This document shows positions 21,012 through 32,308 of a stretch of 64,000 nt of DNA, piece by piece. The DNA is from Pythium myriotylum (lineage: Eukaryota; Oomycota; Peronosporomycetes; Pythiales; Pythiaceae). A model generated the notes under the pieces. That model saw only the letters and a list, made by a program, of their open reading frames with translations, ran no database searches and had not been told where the DNA came from. Numbering within the stretch: position 1 is the stretch's first letter; each line of letters begins with the position of its first letter. Position numbers and translations under genes: made by a program. The stretch is taken from contig JALJCQ010000029.1 in assembly GCA_023091665.1 (NCBI GenBank), positions 1 through 64,000 of the forward strand. The letters run 5' to 3'.

Positions 21012-21691
21012 GGCCCGTGCATGGGGCCGGCCTCTCGCGCACTCGGTTGCCTTCGTCAGGCAGTCGGAGGGTTTCTAATAGAGCAGACAGACAGATACGA
21101 ACGACGGCAACTTGGTGTCGAACACAACAGATAAGAACCACAGCAACTTCAACAGGCAGCACTTCAATGTGCCATCCATCATGTCGTGATAATTTAGGTG
21201 CCACGAGCATCCATCGTCTCATGGACTGTCTGGAGCACTGGAGCATTAGCCACAGATCTGGCGTTGTTGTCTTGCTCGGCGTTCTGGTACCTTGGCCTTC
21301 GACGTGAAGTCGTGTTTGCACGATGATACTTCTGATGATGTAATGTGTGTATCGAGTTGAACTTTTGCGAATACTAGCTCACGTGTGTGTGTGCGATGAT
21401 ACATGTCAGTCAGACTGGTAGTATGATGCAAGATAAGGCAAATAGCAAAATCGGATCGATAGGTCTCGGAGCGTCGCTGGCTGACCAAGTGGTTTTCCGA
21501 GCTTATACCAATTACCATAAGCTGGGTTCCCCAGCCATAGGCTCCTTAAACCGGTGAGTTTGCTGAGGAACAACCCACGGTTACTCGTGGTTACACGCCG
21601 GTTTGATTATAATGGGGCTTCGCCCAATTAAAATTTATCTTGATTCCATAAATATTCCCTAAAGTAGTGGATAGTTTAGGACACTTTAGCC
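21012..21691. other. Intergenic, no gene recognised
   Basis: AT-richer stretch upstream of the first ankyrin-type gene. No coding or RNA feature was recognised. Confidence 0.5.
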
Positions 21692-22684
21692 ATGTTTTTC
21701 CAGCTCCGCTCGGTCCGAGAGACCGTCACGATGGCCATGACGAGCGTGACGAGCGAGGCCTTCCACGAGGCTGTCTACGCGGGCGACGTCGCGATCGTCG
21801 CGCGCTTCGTCGCCCAGCCCCACGTGCGCGCGCGAATCGCAGCGACCGAGGCGTTCATCGTCGCTCGCCGCCCGCGGTTCCCGGTCTTTCGCGACGAGAA
21901 CGGGGACAAGCCGTGGTACGTGGACACGACGAGACGACTCGTCTCGCTCGCGTACGGCCATGGAGACGTGATCGCGTGGCTCTTCGAAGACGAGTGGATG
22001 GCAGCGATGAGCGAGACGTTGAAACGGCTCCTCGTGCTGGTCGCGCAGTGCCACTCGTGGAGTCCTCATGAGATCCACTTGACTGAGTTGCTCCTCAACT
22101 CACGGACCTTCCTCGAGGGTATCCCCGACCACCAGAAGGGAGATTTGCTCCTCTCGTTCGCGAAGAACAGCTGCGTGAGTGTGGAGCATATGAAGGTCTT
22201 GCTAGCCCACGGAGCTAACGTCTCGCACACGATCCCGACCGTCGCAGCACGTGGAGACGCCGGGATGGTCCGTCTCATCGCCGACCAAGGCGCGCTGCTT
22301 GTTGGCGCGAGTGTGCTCCGCGACGCGTCCGTGGAAGCCAACAATGATGGCGCTGAAGCGCTGCTAGCGGCTGGCGTGGACTTCGGGAATGGCCTGGGTC
22401 TCCATCTCACCACTGCAGCCGACCAACTCAATGGGGAACTTGTAGATGTTTATCTCAAGAAAGGATTCGCCGACGTGGACTCTCGGATCCCTAAAGAGCG
22501 GACTGCGCTGATGACCCTAGCACGACTGGGCATCGACGAGAAGTACATCGAGTCCGAATATGCGTCCTGGCAGATCGCTGTGATGCTACTTGAATGCGGA
22601 GCCGATCCAGAGTTGCGCGATGGCCACGGACTCTCGGCCGTCGATTACTCACGATGCACGGAGCATTGTCGACTCCGCTTCTAG
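21692..22684 (+). CDS. Ankyrin-type repeat protein (copy 0)
   Basis: This 330-residue protein is built of degenerate ankyrin-like helical pairs. Recognisable units include EAVYAGDVAIVARFVAQP near the N-terminus, MKVLLAHGANV and AEALLAAGVDFG in the middle, and VMLLECGADPELRDGHGLSA near the end. The first ATG is used; internal ATGs at 21731 or 21737 align better with the paralogues at 27830 and 46067. It is the most diverged intact member of the local family. Such proteins normally mediate protein binding, and nothing here indicates a partner. It lies upstream of transporter copy A, in the same order seen downstream of copies A and C. Confidence 0.75.
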   Translation: MFFQLRSVRETVTMAMTSVTSEAFHEAVYAGDVAIVARFVAQPHVRARIAATEAFIVARRPRFPVFRDENGDKPWYVDTTRRLVSLAYGHGDVIAWLFEDEWMAAMSETLKRLLVLVAQCHSWSPHEIHLTELLLNSRTFLEGIPDHQKGDLLLSFAKNSCVSVEHMKVLLAHGANVSHTIPTVAARGDAGMVRLIADQGALLVGASVLRDASVEANNDGAEALLAAGVDFGNGLGLHLTTAADQLNGELVDVYLKKGFADVDSRIPKERTALMTLARLGIDEKYIESEYASWQIAVMLLECGADPELRDGHGLSAVDYSRCTEHCRLRF

Positions 22685-23714
22685 CGAGTCGGAAACGCGT
22701 GGACAGTGCGTGAGAGGGATCAAGAAGACGGCATGATGTGGTGACGATATGTTTCGATAACGTTAGTGAATCACTTCCCAGAGCGTCCACTCAGAGAACA
22801 GTTTTCTCTCGATGAATCGAGACCGTGGTGGTTTTCATCGGTATCCAGAGGACAGAAAGTGATTGAGAAGAAATTCAAAACGACTAAGTACAATGGGGAG
22901 AACTTCACCTGGGCGCAGAAGTGTAAAGACGTTGGTGCTGCCACGATAGAAGGACATTATGGGGATACTGGGGAATCCTCGAGATTTCGGAATGTCGTAC
23001 GCGCAACGAATTTGGCAAGAGCAGAAACATCGTCTTGTATCCTTCTATTTCTGCGGATCCATGATCGATACAAATACGCACTTGGACTGTCAGCGCTCGA
23101 GATCGTTCCATCCACCGAGCTTTGTAGGGTGATTGACTTTAGAAATGTGGTCAATGGCTCAACCAAGTCACTGCACGCTTCAGAAAGCAGTCGCCGAATG
23201 GATCCGTCAGTGGAGTCGGACCTCCCGACCATCGTGGATTGCTGCACGCTGAAAAAGACGATGCAACGCTTTCAACACTGTACCAGTTTACCGAGTTGCG
23301 AGTCCGATGCACATGACGATCGTTTGTCCCTTCGTTATCATCCGCAGGGTCATCGAAGTATGCGAGTAATTTCCGGAATCTTGCGACTGTTGCTGATCCA
23401 ATACCCTTCCAAGCAGTGACTAGTATTCCTCGACAACTTCGCATTGGAAAGAGCACACCACGGCGATGCCTTTTACCAAATCGATAAGGTGTCACCTCAC
23501 ATGGAAGATATTGTGATCAGCTTCGAAGCCATTTCGATGATGAGTGTCTCTGCAAAGAAATGAGCTCTTGTGTCGACTGATTTTTCACTTCGTGACTCAT
23601 CTGCCTCACATCGGAGCTCGTTACGAAGACGTTTTGCACATGCTTGCTTACTATTCAAGTAAGCGAGCATCCTCTTCATTCTTTTATCCCAAAAATTCGA
23701 AGATGATGATGACA
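22685..23714. other. No gene recognised
   Basis: A long open frame at 22766-23419 starts at GTG and resembles no family; the opposite strand is equally open, so neither is called. Confidence 0.45.
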
Positions 23715-24400
23715 AATGGCGCGCTCCGACGCCGTTCGCAATGGCGATCCTCTTTTTTTCCTAGCGTACTTGTTGCAGCCACAAGTTCGCGCGCAAGTTA
23801 TCCAAACGACATCTCTGAGCCCCTGTTTCGTGATGACCACGAGGAGTACACGTGGTATTCGCGTGGTGGAATGGATTTATGTGCATTAGGGAGCTCACTC
23901 AATCGGCGAGACGCTCGCGTTGCTGCTACATTACTAGCCGCTGTGTTCGATTGAACCAGCGACAGTCTCGAGTTGACTGAGTCGCTCATGACGTCGAACT
24001 TCATTTCGGATAGCAAGAGCCAAGCCGTATTCAACTTTTTCGCTCGACAATGCTACCTGAGCGCTCAGACGTTGGGTTTGGCGATTGCGCATGGTGCCAA
24101 TGTTGGGTCTGCTGATGAGCTCGGAGGCGATAGTGATTAATCCACATTAAGGAAAACCATGGCACAGTGCTTGTGCTGAGTTGGCCGCCATCGAAGAGCC
24201 GAACCGCCAGACGTTTCCTCAGGCTGGGCACTCACGCCTCGGAAAACACGCTCGTACAATCGATGAGCCATCGATGCCCAGTTTGGGTATTATGGAGCTG
24301 CCTCGAGAAAGGTTTTGTCGGCATCGACGTAAGAGATCAAGATGGGGTAGCGGCTTTCATGCAGAGCGCTCGATTTGAAGTGATGGTCTATACCAATTCA
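23715..24400 (+). pseudogene. Decayed ankyrin-type gene copy
   Basis: The sequence follows the ankyrin family in broken frames. FRDDHEEYTWYSRGG corresponds to the family's QDAWYSVLENW region. After a stop, LELTESLMTSNF and LGLAIAHGANVGSAD match VTEVLLSSFVF and VVRLAIAHDARMSKAM. Several stops and frameshifts make a product impossible. The upstream part (23715-23760) is also shortened. Confidence 0.65.
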
Positions 24401-25496
24401 AAATAAGTCCCATGGGAGTCTACATTTGCGCCTTCATTGGAGCGGACCCTATCTTAACAGACGACGATGATTTGTCAGGTTTCGACCATGCAGGCCGTGT
24501 AACGAATCTCTAGATCGTCCAAGAGAACAACATGTGATGGTGAGGGGTTTCTCGTCGAATCGGACGTTTTGTTTGTTCCGACGTCTTATCGGAATCGTGT
24601 TTCAGAAAACAAGGAGGCTCATTGTCGCGTTCACATGCCATACGGAGACCTCCGATGATGATGAACACGATCAGAACAGTTGTGGATGCATTGAATGCAT
24701 CCACAACTGTTTCTGAACCTGATATTCAAAGTGTTGAAGTTCGTAATATAGGGAACAGATTGATGCCTAGGTGCGTGAAACGCACATTGTGGAGAAACTG
24801 GGATGATCGGTCTCAACACGCACGAACGGAGCAGTCACGGTTGGAGATATTTGCGTCACTGTGAGTCTAGAGATACGCTCCACCTGAATGGATTTGGGTC
24901 TGGAACGAGGCTGAAACACTCCGCCGGAATCGGATTCGGCGAGTAGGTTAAGTAAGGTCTTGGGCATTCCCGTTCTCTTCCAGTTAATTTCTTGATGAAC
25001 TGAGCTTGGTCCCTCTCCGTTCGCGTCAAAAAAAGGCGAGACAGAGCGTGAAACTTTTGTCGCTTGAGCCGCACCTGACGGCTGGGCCTTATGGAATGTC
25101 ATTGATCTGAGCCGCTGTCTCTCTCCCGCTTGTGGATGCCTCTGCTATTTTGTGTCGACTCTCCTGCTTAAAATACTCGCCAAATAAGGTGGTTTTCAAG
25201 AGCGAAACCGAGGAGCTTTCACGACGATGAGATGCTTAGAAACACCGCTGTGGACTATGTTCGGCGGGCGTATCTATTGCTTGCTCAGGTTCGAATGATC
25301 CATGTTTGTCGGCGGTGGATCACCCCAATCACTCAGATCAGAAGTATTGTTGAAGGTCCGACCGCGACGGGTGCGGCAAACAGCCTTCTGGGAGAGCAGC
25401 TCCCTCGTCCTGCCATCTGGTATTTGCTAAGAACACGGGAAACCTAGAAGATTGGAACAGCATTTCTCAACTCGCCAAGCACTGGGCTGGTTAACG
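24401..25496. other. No gene recognised; contains a palindrome
   Basis: No domain-bearing frame. A near-perfect palindrome lies at 24671-24716. The final few hundred bases presumably hold the promoter of the transporter gene. Confidence 0.5.
24671..24716. repeat. Palindrome, 22-bp arms, single-base spacer
   Basis: TCAGAACAGTTGTGGATGCA... is followed after one base by its reverse complement, with a single inserted base in the right arm (AACTGTTTCTGA). Confidence 0.93.
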
Positions 25497-27317
25497 ATGA
25501 AGACTTCACACATCGAAGGAGTACGGCATTCAGGTTCGGTCGAAGGGCATGGAATCGTGCTTCTCGAAGACCAAAACCTCTACACATACAGCCCCCTCAG
25601 CCCTGCCGTTGGGGAGAGCGACTTAACTCGGCCACCGGAGATGAAACTAGACAACATCGTGATCAAGGGCGAGTACCCAGCAGCAAATCTTCGTGTGGAC
25701 GCAAGCTGCCGCGTTGACATACAGACTCCATTTCATCTTCAGACGACACCGTACCCGCCATCGTCTCACGGCACCGCCCCCAGTGCGCGAGGCGCAATCC
25801 GTCCTGGTGGTGCCGTCAACCTTTTCGGTCGTGAGCATGCCGGTCTTCTAATTAACTACACCTTTATCGGCTTCTTCGAAGGCTCCGTGGCCGGACTCGC
25901 ACGCCCTTTCCTGCGCAACTATCTAGGCTACAGTGCCACACAGCTGAATGCCGCCCTCTCCATCTTCAATGCACCACGGCTCTTCAAGTGTGTTGGCGGG
26001 TTCATGTCTGATTGTGTCCCGATAAATCGCCAGCGTCGCAAGCCCTACATGCTCATCGGTTGGGCGATACTAATGATCTTCATGGCGATTCTTGCTCTAA
26101 TGAATGAGCCCAAACCCGAAAAACAAGGCGGTGTTATCGTCAACGCCAATGCAAGTTCGGAAGGTGCACGCTACGTTCTACTGATACTCGTCGGTCTTTT
26201 CGGTGCCTTGATGATCACGGCTGTGGCATGTGAAGGACTTATGGTCGAGTATGCCCATCGAGAAGGGCTCTACGAGCGCGGTCGAACGACGAGCTGGTGC
26301 ATGGGTCTGCGGTTCTTCGCTGAGGGCATCGGTTCTATGGTCATAGCCCTCGCCCTCAACAGCGACGATTTCGGCGGCTCTTTCAACTCGGCCGTGCCAC
26401 TTCGACTTATTTTTGCAGGGTACGCATTGCTCGCCGCTCTTGGCATCGCGTTTAGCAAGTACTTCATCTTCGAGGAGCCAACACCGGTTACGAGCCAGCG
26501 CCTCGTTACACAATGCCGTCGCATTTGGAGCATCCTTCAGAAGCGCATGGTGTCACAGGTCACGGTGCTCGGCTTCTTTCTTAATATTGGCGTCCCTTAC
26601 AAGATCTACGAGGCCGACGGGATCATCAAGACTTGGCTCGGCGCCAACACGCTTGTGGCGAACGTGCCCGTTGCGATTGTAAGCGAAGGCAAAGCTGTTG
26701 CCGCCGCCCTCTTCTTGGTCTTCCTGCTCAATTCCAACTGGCGTGCGATACTTGTCTGGTCGGTTGTAGCGAGTCTTCTGGTGATGATCCCCGTGGAGAT
26801 ACTCATGGTCTACGACGTCTATCGCAGCCTCACGCTAAGTCTCGTGCAGAGTGTGGCTGTAGCCATCCCGGATGGTCTCCTGGCTATCATGTACAGACTC
26901 GTTGTTATTGAAGTAGCTGAACCTGGATACGAAGCCTTGAGCTACGGCATCATCACGCTTGTCTACAACCTTGCGTACACCGTGACATCCATGGTTAAGA
27001 ACATCGCTGCGACGCAGTGGGATGCCAACGTAATCCAGGTCGAGAGCGATACCAGCACCGTGAGGCAGCATATCATGAACGAGCTGCTCGTCAAGTACGG
27101 ACTGAGGATTGGCACAGCCATGCTCGTCTGGACTCTATTGCCGCGACAGAAGAGACACCTGTACGTCATCGCCACTGAGAGCGCACCGAACCTCGTGCTG
27201 CCGGTCGTGACTTTCTCGATTTTCGCCATGCTCTTCATTTTGTCGGTGACGTCCAACACGCTGGCTATCTTCCCGTCAACTTCTTGTTTGCCGTTCGCAG
27301 GCGGCAGCGGATGCTAA
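25497..27317 (+). CDS. Folate-biopterin (BT1-type) transporter, copy A
   Basis: This 606-residue membrane protein starts at ATG 25497. About 12 hydrophobic helices follow a 120-residue hydrophilic N-terminus. The segment LFKCVGGFMSDCVPINRQRRKPYML matches the BT1/folate-biopterin transporter signature (K-x-x-x-G-x-x-S-D-x-x-P-I-x-x-x-R-R-x-P-Y). ACEGLMVEYAHREG corresponds to the conserved acidic helix. These carriers take up folates or pterins, or possibly other small organic compounds; oomycetes have many copies. It is intronless. The last 194 bp of shared sequence (27072-27265) appears identical to copy B, while the rest of the gene is clearly diverged. Family assignment is good, substrate unknown. 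Confidence 0.85.
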   Translation: MKTSHIEGVRHSGSVEGHGIVLLEDQNLYTYSPLSPAVGESDLTRPPEMKLDNIVIKGEYPAANLRVDASCRVDIQTPFHLQTTPYPPSSHGTAPSARGAIRPGGAVNLFGREHAGLLINYTFIGFFEGSVAGLARPFLRNYLGYSATQLNAALSIFNAPRLFKCVGGFMSDCVPINRQRRKPYMLIGWAILMIFMAILALMNEPKPEKQGGVIVNANASSEGARYVLLILVGLFGALMITAVACEGLMVEYAHREGLYERGRTTSWCMGLRFFAEGIGSMVIALALNSDDFGGSFNSAVPLRLIFAGYALLAALGIAFSKYFIFEEPTPVTSQRLVTQCRRIWSILQKRMVSQVTVLGFFLNIGVPYKIYEADGIIKTWLGANTLVANVPVAIVSEGKAVAAALFLVFLLNSNWRAILVWSVVASLLVMIPVEILMVYDVYRSLTLSLVQSVAVAIPDGLLAIMYRLVVIEVAEPGYEALSYGIITLVYNLAYTVTSMVKNIAATQWDANVIQVESDTSTVRQHIMNELLVKYGLRIGTAMLVWTLLPRQKRHLYVIATESAPNLVLPVVTFSIFAMLFILSVTSNTLAIFPSTSCLPFAGGSGC

Positions 27318-27829
27318 CGCTGTCAGAGAAGTCGTCGTTGCCAGTTTTATCTCACACAATATTGTATCTTGCACTCAAGCCATCTTTCGTAGCACGAATT
27401 ATTTATCCTTCGTCATCACTGTCCGGGAGCGATGAACACACGCTATCAGTAGACCTGAATGAACCTTCGGGGAGCTGGCGCTCGGTGAGTCTGTCCTGAC
27501 CGCCTCCGTGTCTAAGTAAAAAATTGCTTTCGTCAAATCTTTCTAACTCCTTCGGTAATTGAAAAAACGATGTGTAGAAGACCGTGGAACATGAGGCTGG
27601 AGACGACTGTGTCGCAATCCAGCGAGCCAATTCACAAAAAAAAAAATCGACAGGAAATGAAATTCACCGACAGGATTCAGTGACATGATGTGTGATATAT
27701 CATTGACCTTCATTCGTCGAACGTGGCAAGAGTGATGGTGCGTATCAAACGACCCGCTCGACTTCGCAGCTCACTCACCTCATAAACGACCTGGCTAACT
27801 ACAGCGACAGCGCAGCAGCGACAGCGCAA
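27318..27829. other. Intergenic, duplicated downstream of copy C
   Basis: About 27320-27785 is similar to 41652-41985, including GACATGATGTGTGATATA and CGCTCGACTTCGCAGCTCAC. This shows that the transporter 3' flank was duplicated together with the gene. Confidence 0.7.
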
Positions 27830-28867
27830 ATGCAATCGGACCTCACACGATTTGATTTTGAACAAGCTTTTCGACTCGGTGACCTGGCTACGATTCAGTC
27901 GTATGTGTCACGTCCAGACATACGAGCAGACCTGACACGAGCGGAGCAGCAACTCCTCCACGAACAGTCGAGGCTACCACCTCTTCAAATCGGAGGCCAA
28001 GACGCGTGGTACTCGGTCCTCGAAAACTGGAGTGTTACGTATCTCCAGGTACTTGCGGCAAGGCGAGGGCACATCCATATCATCGAATGGTTGTTCTCCC
28101 GTGAAGTAGCCGCGATCATACCGGCGACTCTTGTGCTTCTCTTCTCAGCCACAAGTCAGTTCGATCGTCACAGCAAGTACGGCTCAAGAGCGTGCCCAGA
28201 TGCGACGCTGGTCACCGAGGTGCTGCTGTCATCGTTCGTGTTCTTGGAAGTTCAGGCTGACGAGCAGCGACAAGATGCGCTCGATGAGATCGCGTCTTTC
28301 AGCGCAAGTCGCGACGTCGTTCGTCTCGCGATCGCGCACGATGCACGCATGTCGAAAGCTATGAGTGGCCTTGCCTCGAGACCTTCTGACACAGAGTGCA
28401 TCGTTGATATGATCGCTGCTGAGGGTGCGTTTGTGACGGGCGCACGTGTGCTCGACTTGGCCGCAACTTCGGGTAACGCGAAGGCTGCGGCGAGATGGCT
28501 CGCTCTCGGTGCGGATTGGGGAAACGACAATGGCCGACCTCTTATTACTGCCGTGGATCTGGAGATTGTGGAACTCCTGTTAGACGAAGGATTCGCGGAC
28601 GTGGACGCGCGAGACGATGACGGTCAAACGGCGCTAATGCACGCAGCTACATATGACTCCGAGACCACCGACATGGGGCTGGAGCATAAGATCGTGACGT
28701 GGAAGCTTCTCGAATCTCAAGCCGATGTCCATCTCACGGATTCGATGGGAAACACCGCAATGGACTGGGCTGACACGTTTTACTACCGGAATAGTATGGT
28801 TGGCTCGATCATCGGGAGCGTCGATCCCACAGGAGAGTTTTTACAAGAAGAAGACGACTCGGAATGA
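27830..28867 (+). CDS. Ankyrin-type repeat protein (copy 1)
   Basis: This 345-residue protein starts at ATG 27830 (MQSDLTRFDFEQAFRLGD). Ankyrin-like units include FEQAFRLGDLATIQSYVSRP, LAARRGHIHIIEWLFS, AAARWLALGADWG and VELLLDEGFADVDARDDDGQTAL, the last a clear ankyrin consensus. The C-terminus is acidic (EEDDSE). It lies 512 bp downstream of transporter copy A in the same direction. It is nearly identical to the gene at 46067 for about 800 bp, then the C-terminal third differs. Binding function is inferred from the fold only. Confidence 0.82.
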   Translation: MQSDLTRFDFEQAFRLGDLATIQSYVSRPDIRADLTRAEQQLLHEQSRLPPLQIGGQDAWYSVLENWSVTYLQVLAARRGHIHIIEWLFSREVAAIIPATLVLLFSATSQFDRHSKYGSRACPDATLVTEVLLSSFVFLEVQADEQRQDALDEIASFSASRDVVRLAIAHDARMSKAMSGLASRPSDTECIVDMIAAEGAFVTGARVLDLAATSGNAKAAARWLALGADWGNDNGRPLITAVDLEIVELLLDEGFADVDARDDDGQTALMHAATYDSETTDMGLEHKIVTWKLLESQADVHLTDSMGNTAMDWADTFYYRNSMVGSIIGSVDPTGEFLQEEDDSE

Positions 28868-30028
28868 CCGGATTATATCGATTTGAGAAGAAGGGCCTCA
28901 TATACTGACGGCTCGCAACGCCGTGTCTGGATATAGCGGAGGAGCTACACAACCATCATGAGGGGACTGGTTGCAGTGGGAGAGATTGATGTCAGTGGAG
29001 TCAGTAACATGCGTGGAGGGAACTTCCAGTGGATTGACCTGTCTCTATTTCTGAGTGGCCAAATCGTTCTGAATGCCTCTGGACGCTTCTTGGGGCCATC
29101 TGGGGATATCCTCGCGACGGAGAAACTTCACAGTCAGTTGAGGGGAGACGATGGGAACGAGAAATGCCTTTTCCTCTCTCTGGCAGTTGCGCAACTGTGC
29201 GGCAGAGTCACTTGCACTGATTATTCAATTTACGCACTGGCAAGTGACTCCATCTGGAAGGTTCGAGCTGAGGTAGTCGTCACTTGCGCGATCAAAGATG
29301 GCCCTGTCCCATAAAGTTATCGACGTAGTAAGAAATGACGATAGGGCAACAAATACTTTGAATATTCATTCGCATCTTTTGGACAGATCAACAAACGAAG
29401 GCTACGTCCCATTGTATCGAGACCGCCGAGGAGAAGACCAATGTCGCAGTTCTTGTCCTAAGATCACAGGTTGCGCGGCCTCCGATTTCAAGCTCTTTTG
29501 AGTGCTGACACAAACGAATGACCACCATGCTCTCCAATGAGTCATGTTGCTTTGCCCTTCATGAAAAACCTCGACATTTCCATCTGGACTACTGCCACCT
29601 AACCTGATTATTGAGACTTTGCCATTGGTCGGACCAGAACACCAGTGTATCCTTAGCCTTGCGCTGGCTTTCTGCACCAGAAATAGTTGTACCAGTCGGT
29701 TCTGTGCGTTGGCTTATCCGTTCCAAAAGGGATTCTAGCACAAGATATTCAGATGCGAATTCTAAGTCCTATCTTTTGCACCACCCTTGGTGCATCGTCC
29801 GGTTTAGTACTCCTAATAACTTGCTTTCGAAGTCAGTAGACGCTTGCCGGGAGACAACGGTAGAGTTGGGATCAGCTGTTTGATAAGGAAGATCCCGGGC
29901 TTGTTGGAAATCGCTCCCGAGAAAGCACCCAACTCGTCTTAGCATCTGGTCTTTCGGTAAGAACACTCGGCGAGGTTTGAGCGTAGTTTGCCACTTCACA
30001 AGTCGCGCCCAAGTTGCCTCGTCACAGC
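28868..30028. other. Intergenic, no gene recognised; related to 37150-37842
   Basis: The part from about 29310 to 30028 aligns loosely with the region upstream of transporter copy C (for example AAATGACGATAGGGCAACAA against AACGACGATAGGACAACAA), so copies B and C were duplicated with their 5' flanks. Confidence 0.6.
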
Positions 30029-31861
30029 ATGAGACCCTCTCTAGTCAACACGAATGGCTTGCACGCGAGCTCGATCGAAGGCCAAGGTATCGTGCTGCTT
30101 GAAGACCAGAACCTCTACTCGTACGCTCAAGATATCCGAGGTGATCGTGAGAGTGAGATCGCCCGTCCTTTGGATATCAAGTTCGCCTTTCACGACGACA
30201 GTGCAATCGTGAAGACCGACAACCCGATGGATCTACGCGTCGACGCCAGTAGTCGCAACGATTTACAAACGCCGTTCCAGCTCCAAATGACGCCGTACGC
30301 AACCTCGTCGCACGCCACCATCCCAAGTTCTCAAGGTGCGATTCGTCCAGGTGGTGCCGTCAACCTGCTTGGCCGTCAGCACATTGGCTTGCTTGTCAAT
30401 TGGGCTCTCATCGGCTTCTTCGATGGCTCTGTCGCCGGACTCGCCCGTCCGTTCCTCAGCAACTACCTAGGCTACAACGACTCGCAGCTCAATGCTGCAG
30501 TAGCTATTTTCAACACGCCCCGACTATTCAAAAGCCTCGGGGGGTTCATCTCGGATAGCTTTCCGATCAATCGACGACGTCGCAAGCCTTACATGTTCAT
30601 CGGCTGGGTCGTGCTATTGATCTTCATGGGGGTTCTCGCTATGATGGACGAGCCGACACCGATGAAGCAAGGTGGGATCGTCGTTAACGCCCATGCAAAC
30701 AACCAAGGCCCACGCTACGTGCTGCTAATCCTGGTCGGGATGTTCGGTGCGCTAATGTTCACGGCAGTCGCCTGCGAAGGCATGATGGTCGAGTACTCGC
30801 ATCGTGAAGGACTGTTCGACCGTGGACGCACGACTTGCTGGTGCATCGGAACCCGGTTCCTCTGCGAGGGAATAGGATCTATGACCACTGCCTTGGCGTT
30901 CAATAGCAACGAGTTTGGAGGAACCTTCCACTCAGCTGTTCCACTCCGACTCATCTTTGCCGGATATGCGTTACTCGGGTTGATTGGTATCGTCTTCACA
31001 AAGTTCTTCATCTACGAGGAGCAAAAGCCCGTCACAAGCCAGCGTCTCGCGACACAGTGCCGTCGCATCTGGAGCATCCTCCAGAAGCGTATGGTGTCGC
31101 AGGTCACGGTGCTCGGGTTCTTGATAAACGTCGGCTTTCTCTACAAGATCTACGAGGCAGACCAGATCTACAAGGCATGGCTCCACACGAATCAGCTCGA
31201 AGCGAACATCCCAGTTGCCCTCGTCGGTGAGGGCAAAGCTGTCGCCGCAGCGTTCATCTTCTTTTTCCTATTGAACGCAAACTGGCGCTCGATCCTCGTC
31301 TGGTCCGTCATTGTGAGTCTTGTGGTGATGGTACCAGTGGACATTCTCGTGGTCTACGACATCTCCCGCAGTCTCGCGCTGGCGCTGGCAAAGAGCGCTA
31401 TCGTCCCCGTTGCCGATGGGTTCTTGACCATTGTCTACTTCGTCGTGGTGATTGAAGTGGCCGAACCCGGGTACGAAGCTGTGAGTTTTGGCATCATCAC
31501 ACTGGTCTACAACCTCGGGTTCAATGTGACGACAATGATCAAGAACGTCATGGCCTCACAATGGTCCCCAGAGATTGTGAACATTGCGAGTGACACGAAG
31601 GCGGTGCGCAAACACATCATGAACGAGCTGCTCGTCAAGTACGGACTGAGGATTGGCACAGCCATGCTCGTCTGGACTCTATTGCCGCGACAGAAGAGAC
31701 ACCTGTACGTCATCGCCACTGAGAGCGCACCGAACCTCGTGCTGCCGGTCGTGACTTTCTCGATTTTCGCCATGCTCTTCATTTTGTCGGTGACGTCCAA
31801 CACGCTGGCCATCTTCCCGTCGACTTCTTGTTTGCCGTTTGCGGGTGGCAACGGTTGCTAG
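30029..31861 (+). CDS. Folate-biopterin (BT1-type) transporter, copy B
   Basis: This 610-residue protein starts at ATG 30029 (MRPSLVNTNGLHASS). It has the same plan as copy A: a hydrophilic N-terminus of about 115 residues, then about 12 membrane helices. It carries [20 protein letters not shown] and ACEGMMVEYSHREG at the BT1 signature positions. It is intronless. The gene is a mosaic: bases 30841-31664 appear identical to 40632-41455 of copy C, and 31616-31809 appear identical to 27072-27265 of copy A. Pterin/folate-type transport is known for the family; the substrate here is not known. Confidence 0.87.
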   Translation: MRPSLVNTNGLHASSIEGQGIVLLEDQNLYSYAQDIRGDRESEIARPLDIKFAFHDDSAIVKTDNPMDLRVDASSRNDLQTPFQLQMTPYATSSHATIPSSQGAIRPGGAVNLLGRQHIGLLVNWALIGFFDGSVAGLARPFLSNYLGYNDSQLNAAVAIFNTPRLFKSLGGFISDSFPINRRRRKPYMFIGWVVLLIFMGVLAMMDEPTPMKQGGIVVNAHANNQGPRYVLLILVGMFGALMFTAVACEGMMVEYSHREGLFDRGRTTCWCIGTRFLCEGIGSMTTALAFNSNEFGGTFHSAVPLRLIFAGYALLGLIGIVFTKFFIYEEQKPVTSQRLATQCRRIWSILQKRMVSQVTVLGFLINVGFLYKIYEADQIYKAWLHTNQLEANIPVALVGEGKAVAAAFIFFFLLNANWRSILVWSVIVSLVVMVPVDILVVYDISRSLALALAKSAIVPVADGFLTIVYFVVVIEVAEPGYEAVSFGIITLVYNLGFNVTTMIKNVMASQWSPEIVNIASDTKAVRKHIMNELLVKYGLRIGTAMLVWTLLPRQKRHLYVIATESAPNLVLPVVTFSIFAMLFILSVTSNTLAIFPSTSCLPFAGGNGC

Positions 31862-32308
31862 TCTAATTTTGATAGCGATGTTTGGACCCGCAGAATGTTG
31901 ACCAAAACCCACTTAAGACGGCGCGGATACTTTCTGTGACTAAAGGACTGATAAACCCTTATATCTATCCAAAGACAAGGAGAGCTCTTCTGGCTAGTGC
32001 ATACGAGTACGTGGAGATCCGCCGACTTGACGGCATCTAAAACACAACCTCGAACAACCGGAGTGCACGAAACCTAGGAAATCCCACTAGAAGTTCAGGA
32101 AAAATATCCGCCGCTTCCCACACCAGAGAGAACCACAGTTCATATCGTGTGGCAGTGCCCGCCGCCCAGCATCTCTGGGCCCAGCTCCGTTTAAAACGGG
32201 CCACAAATGGACCCTGACCACATTTTGGACGAGAATTCGCCAAGATGTGAGTAAATGGACCATGTTTTGGACGACAAGCCATATGGCTTGAATGTGCGTG
32301 CGGAAACA
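31862..32308. other. No gene recognised
   Basis: Sequence between transporter copy B and an LTR. It includes a repeated GGACCATGTTTTGGACGA/GGACCCTGACCACATTTTGGACGA motif around 32210-32275 but no coding region. Confidence 0.5.

Noticed and set aside
22766..23495. 217-codon plus-strand and 114-codon minus-strand frames
   Set aside because: No ATG at the long frame's start, no recognisable domain, and both strands equally open.
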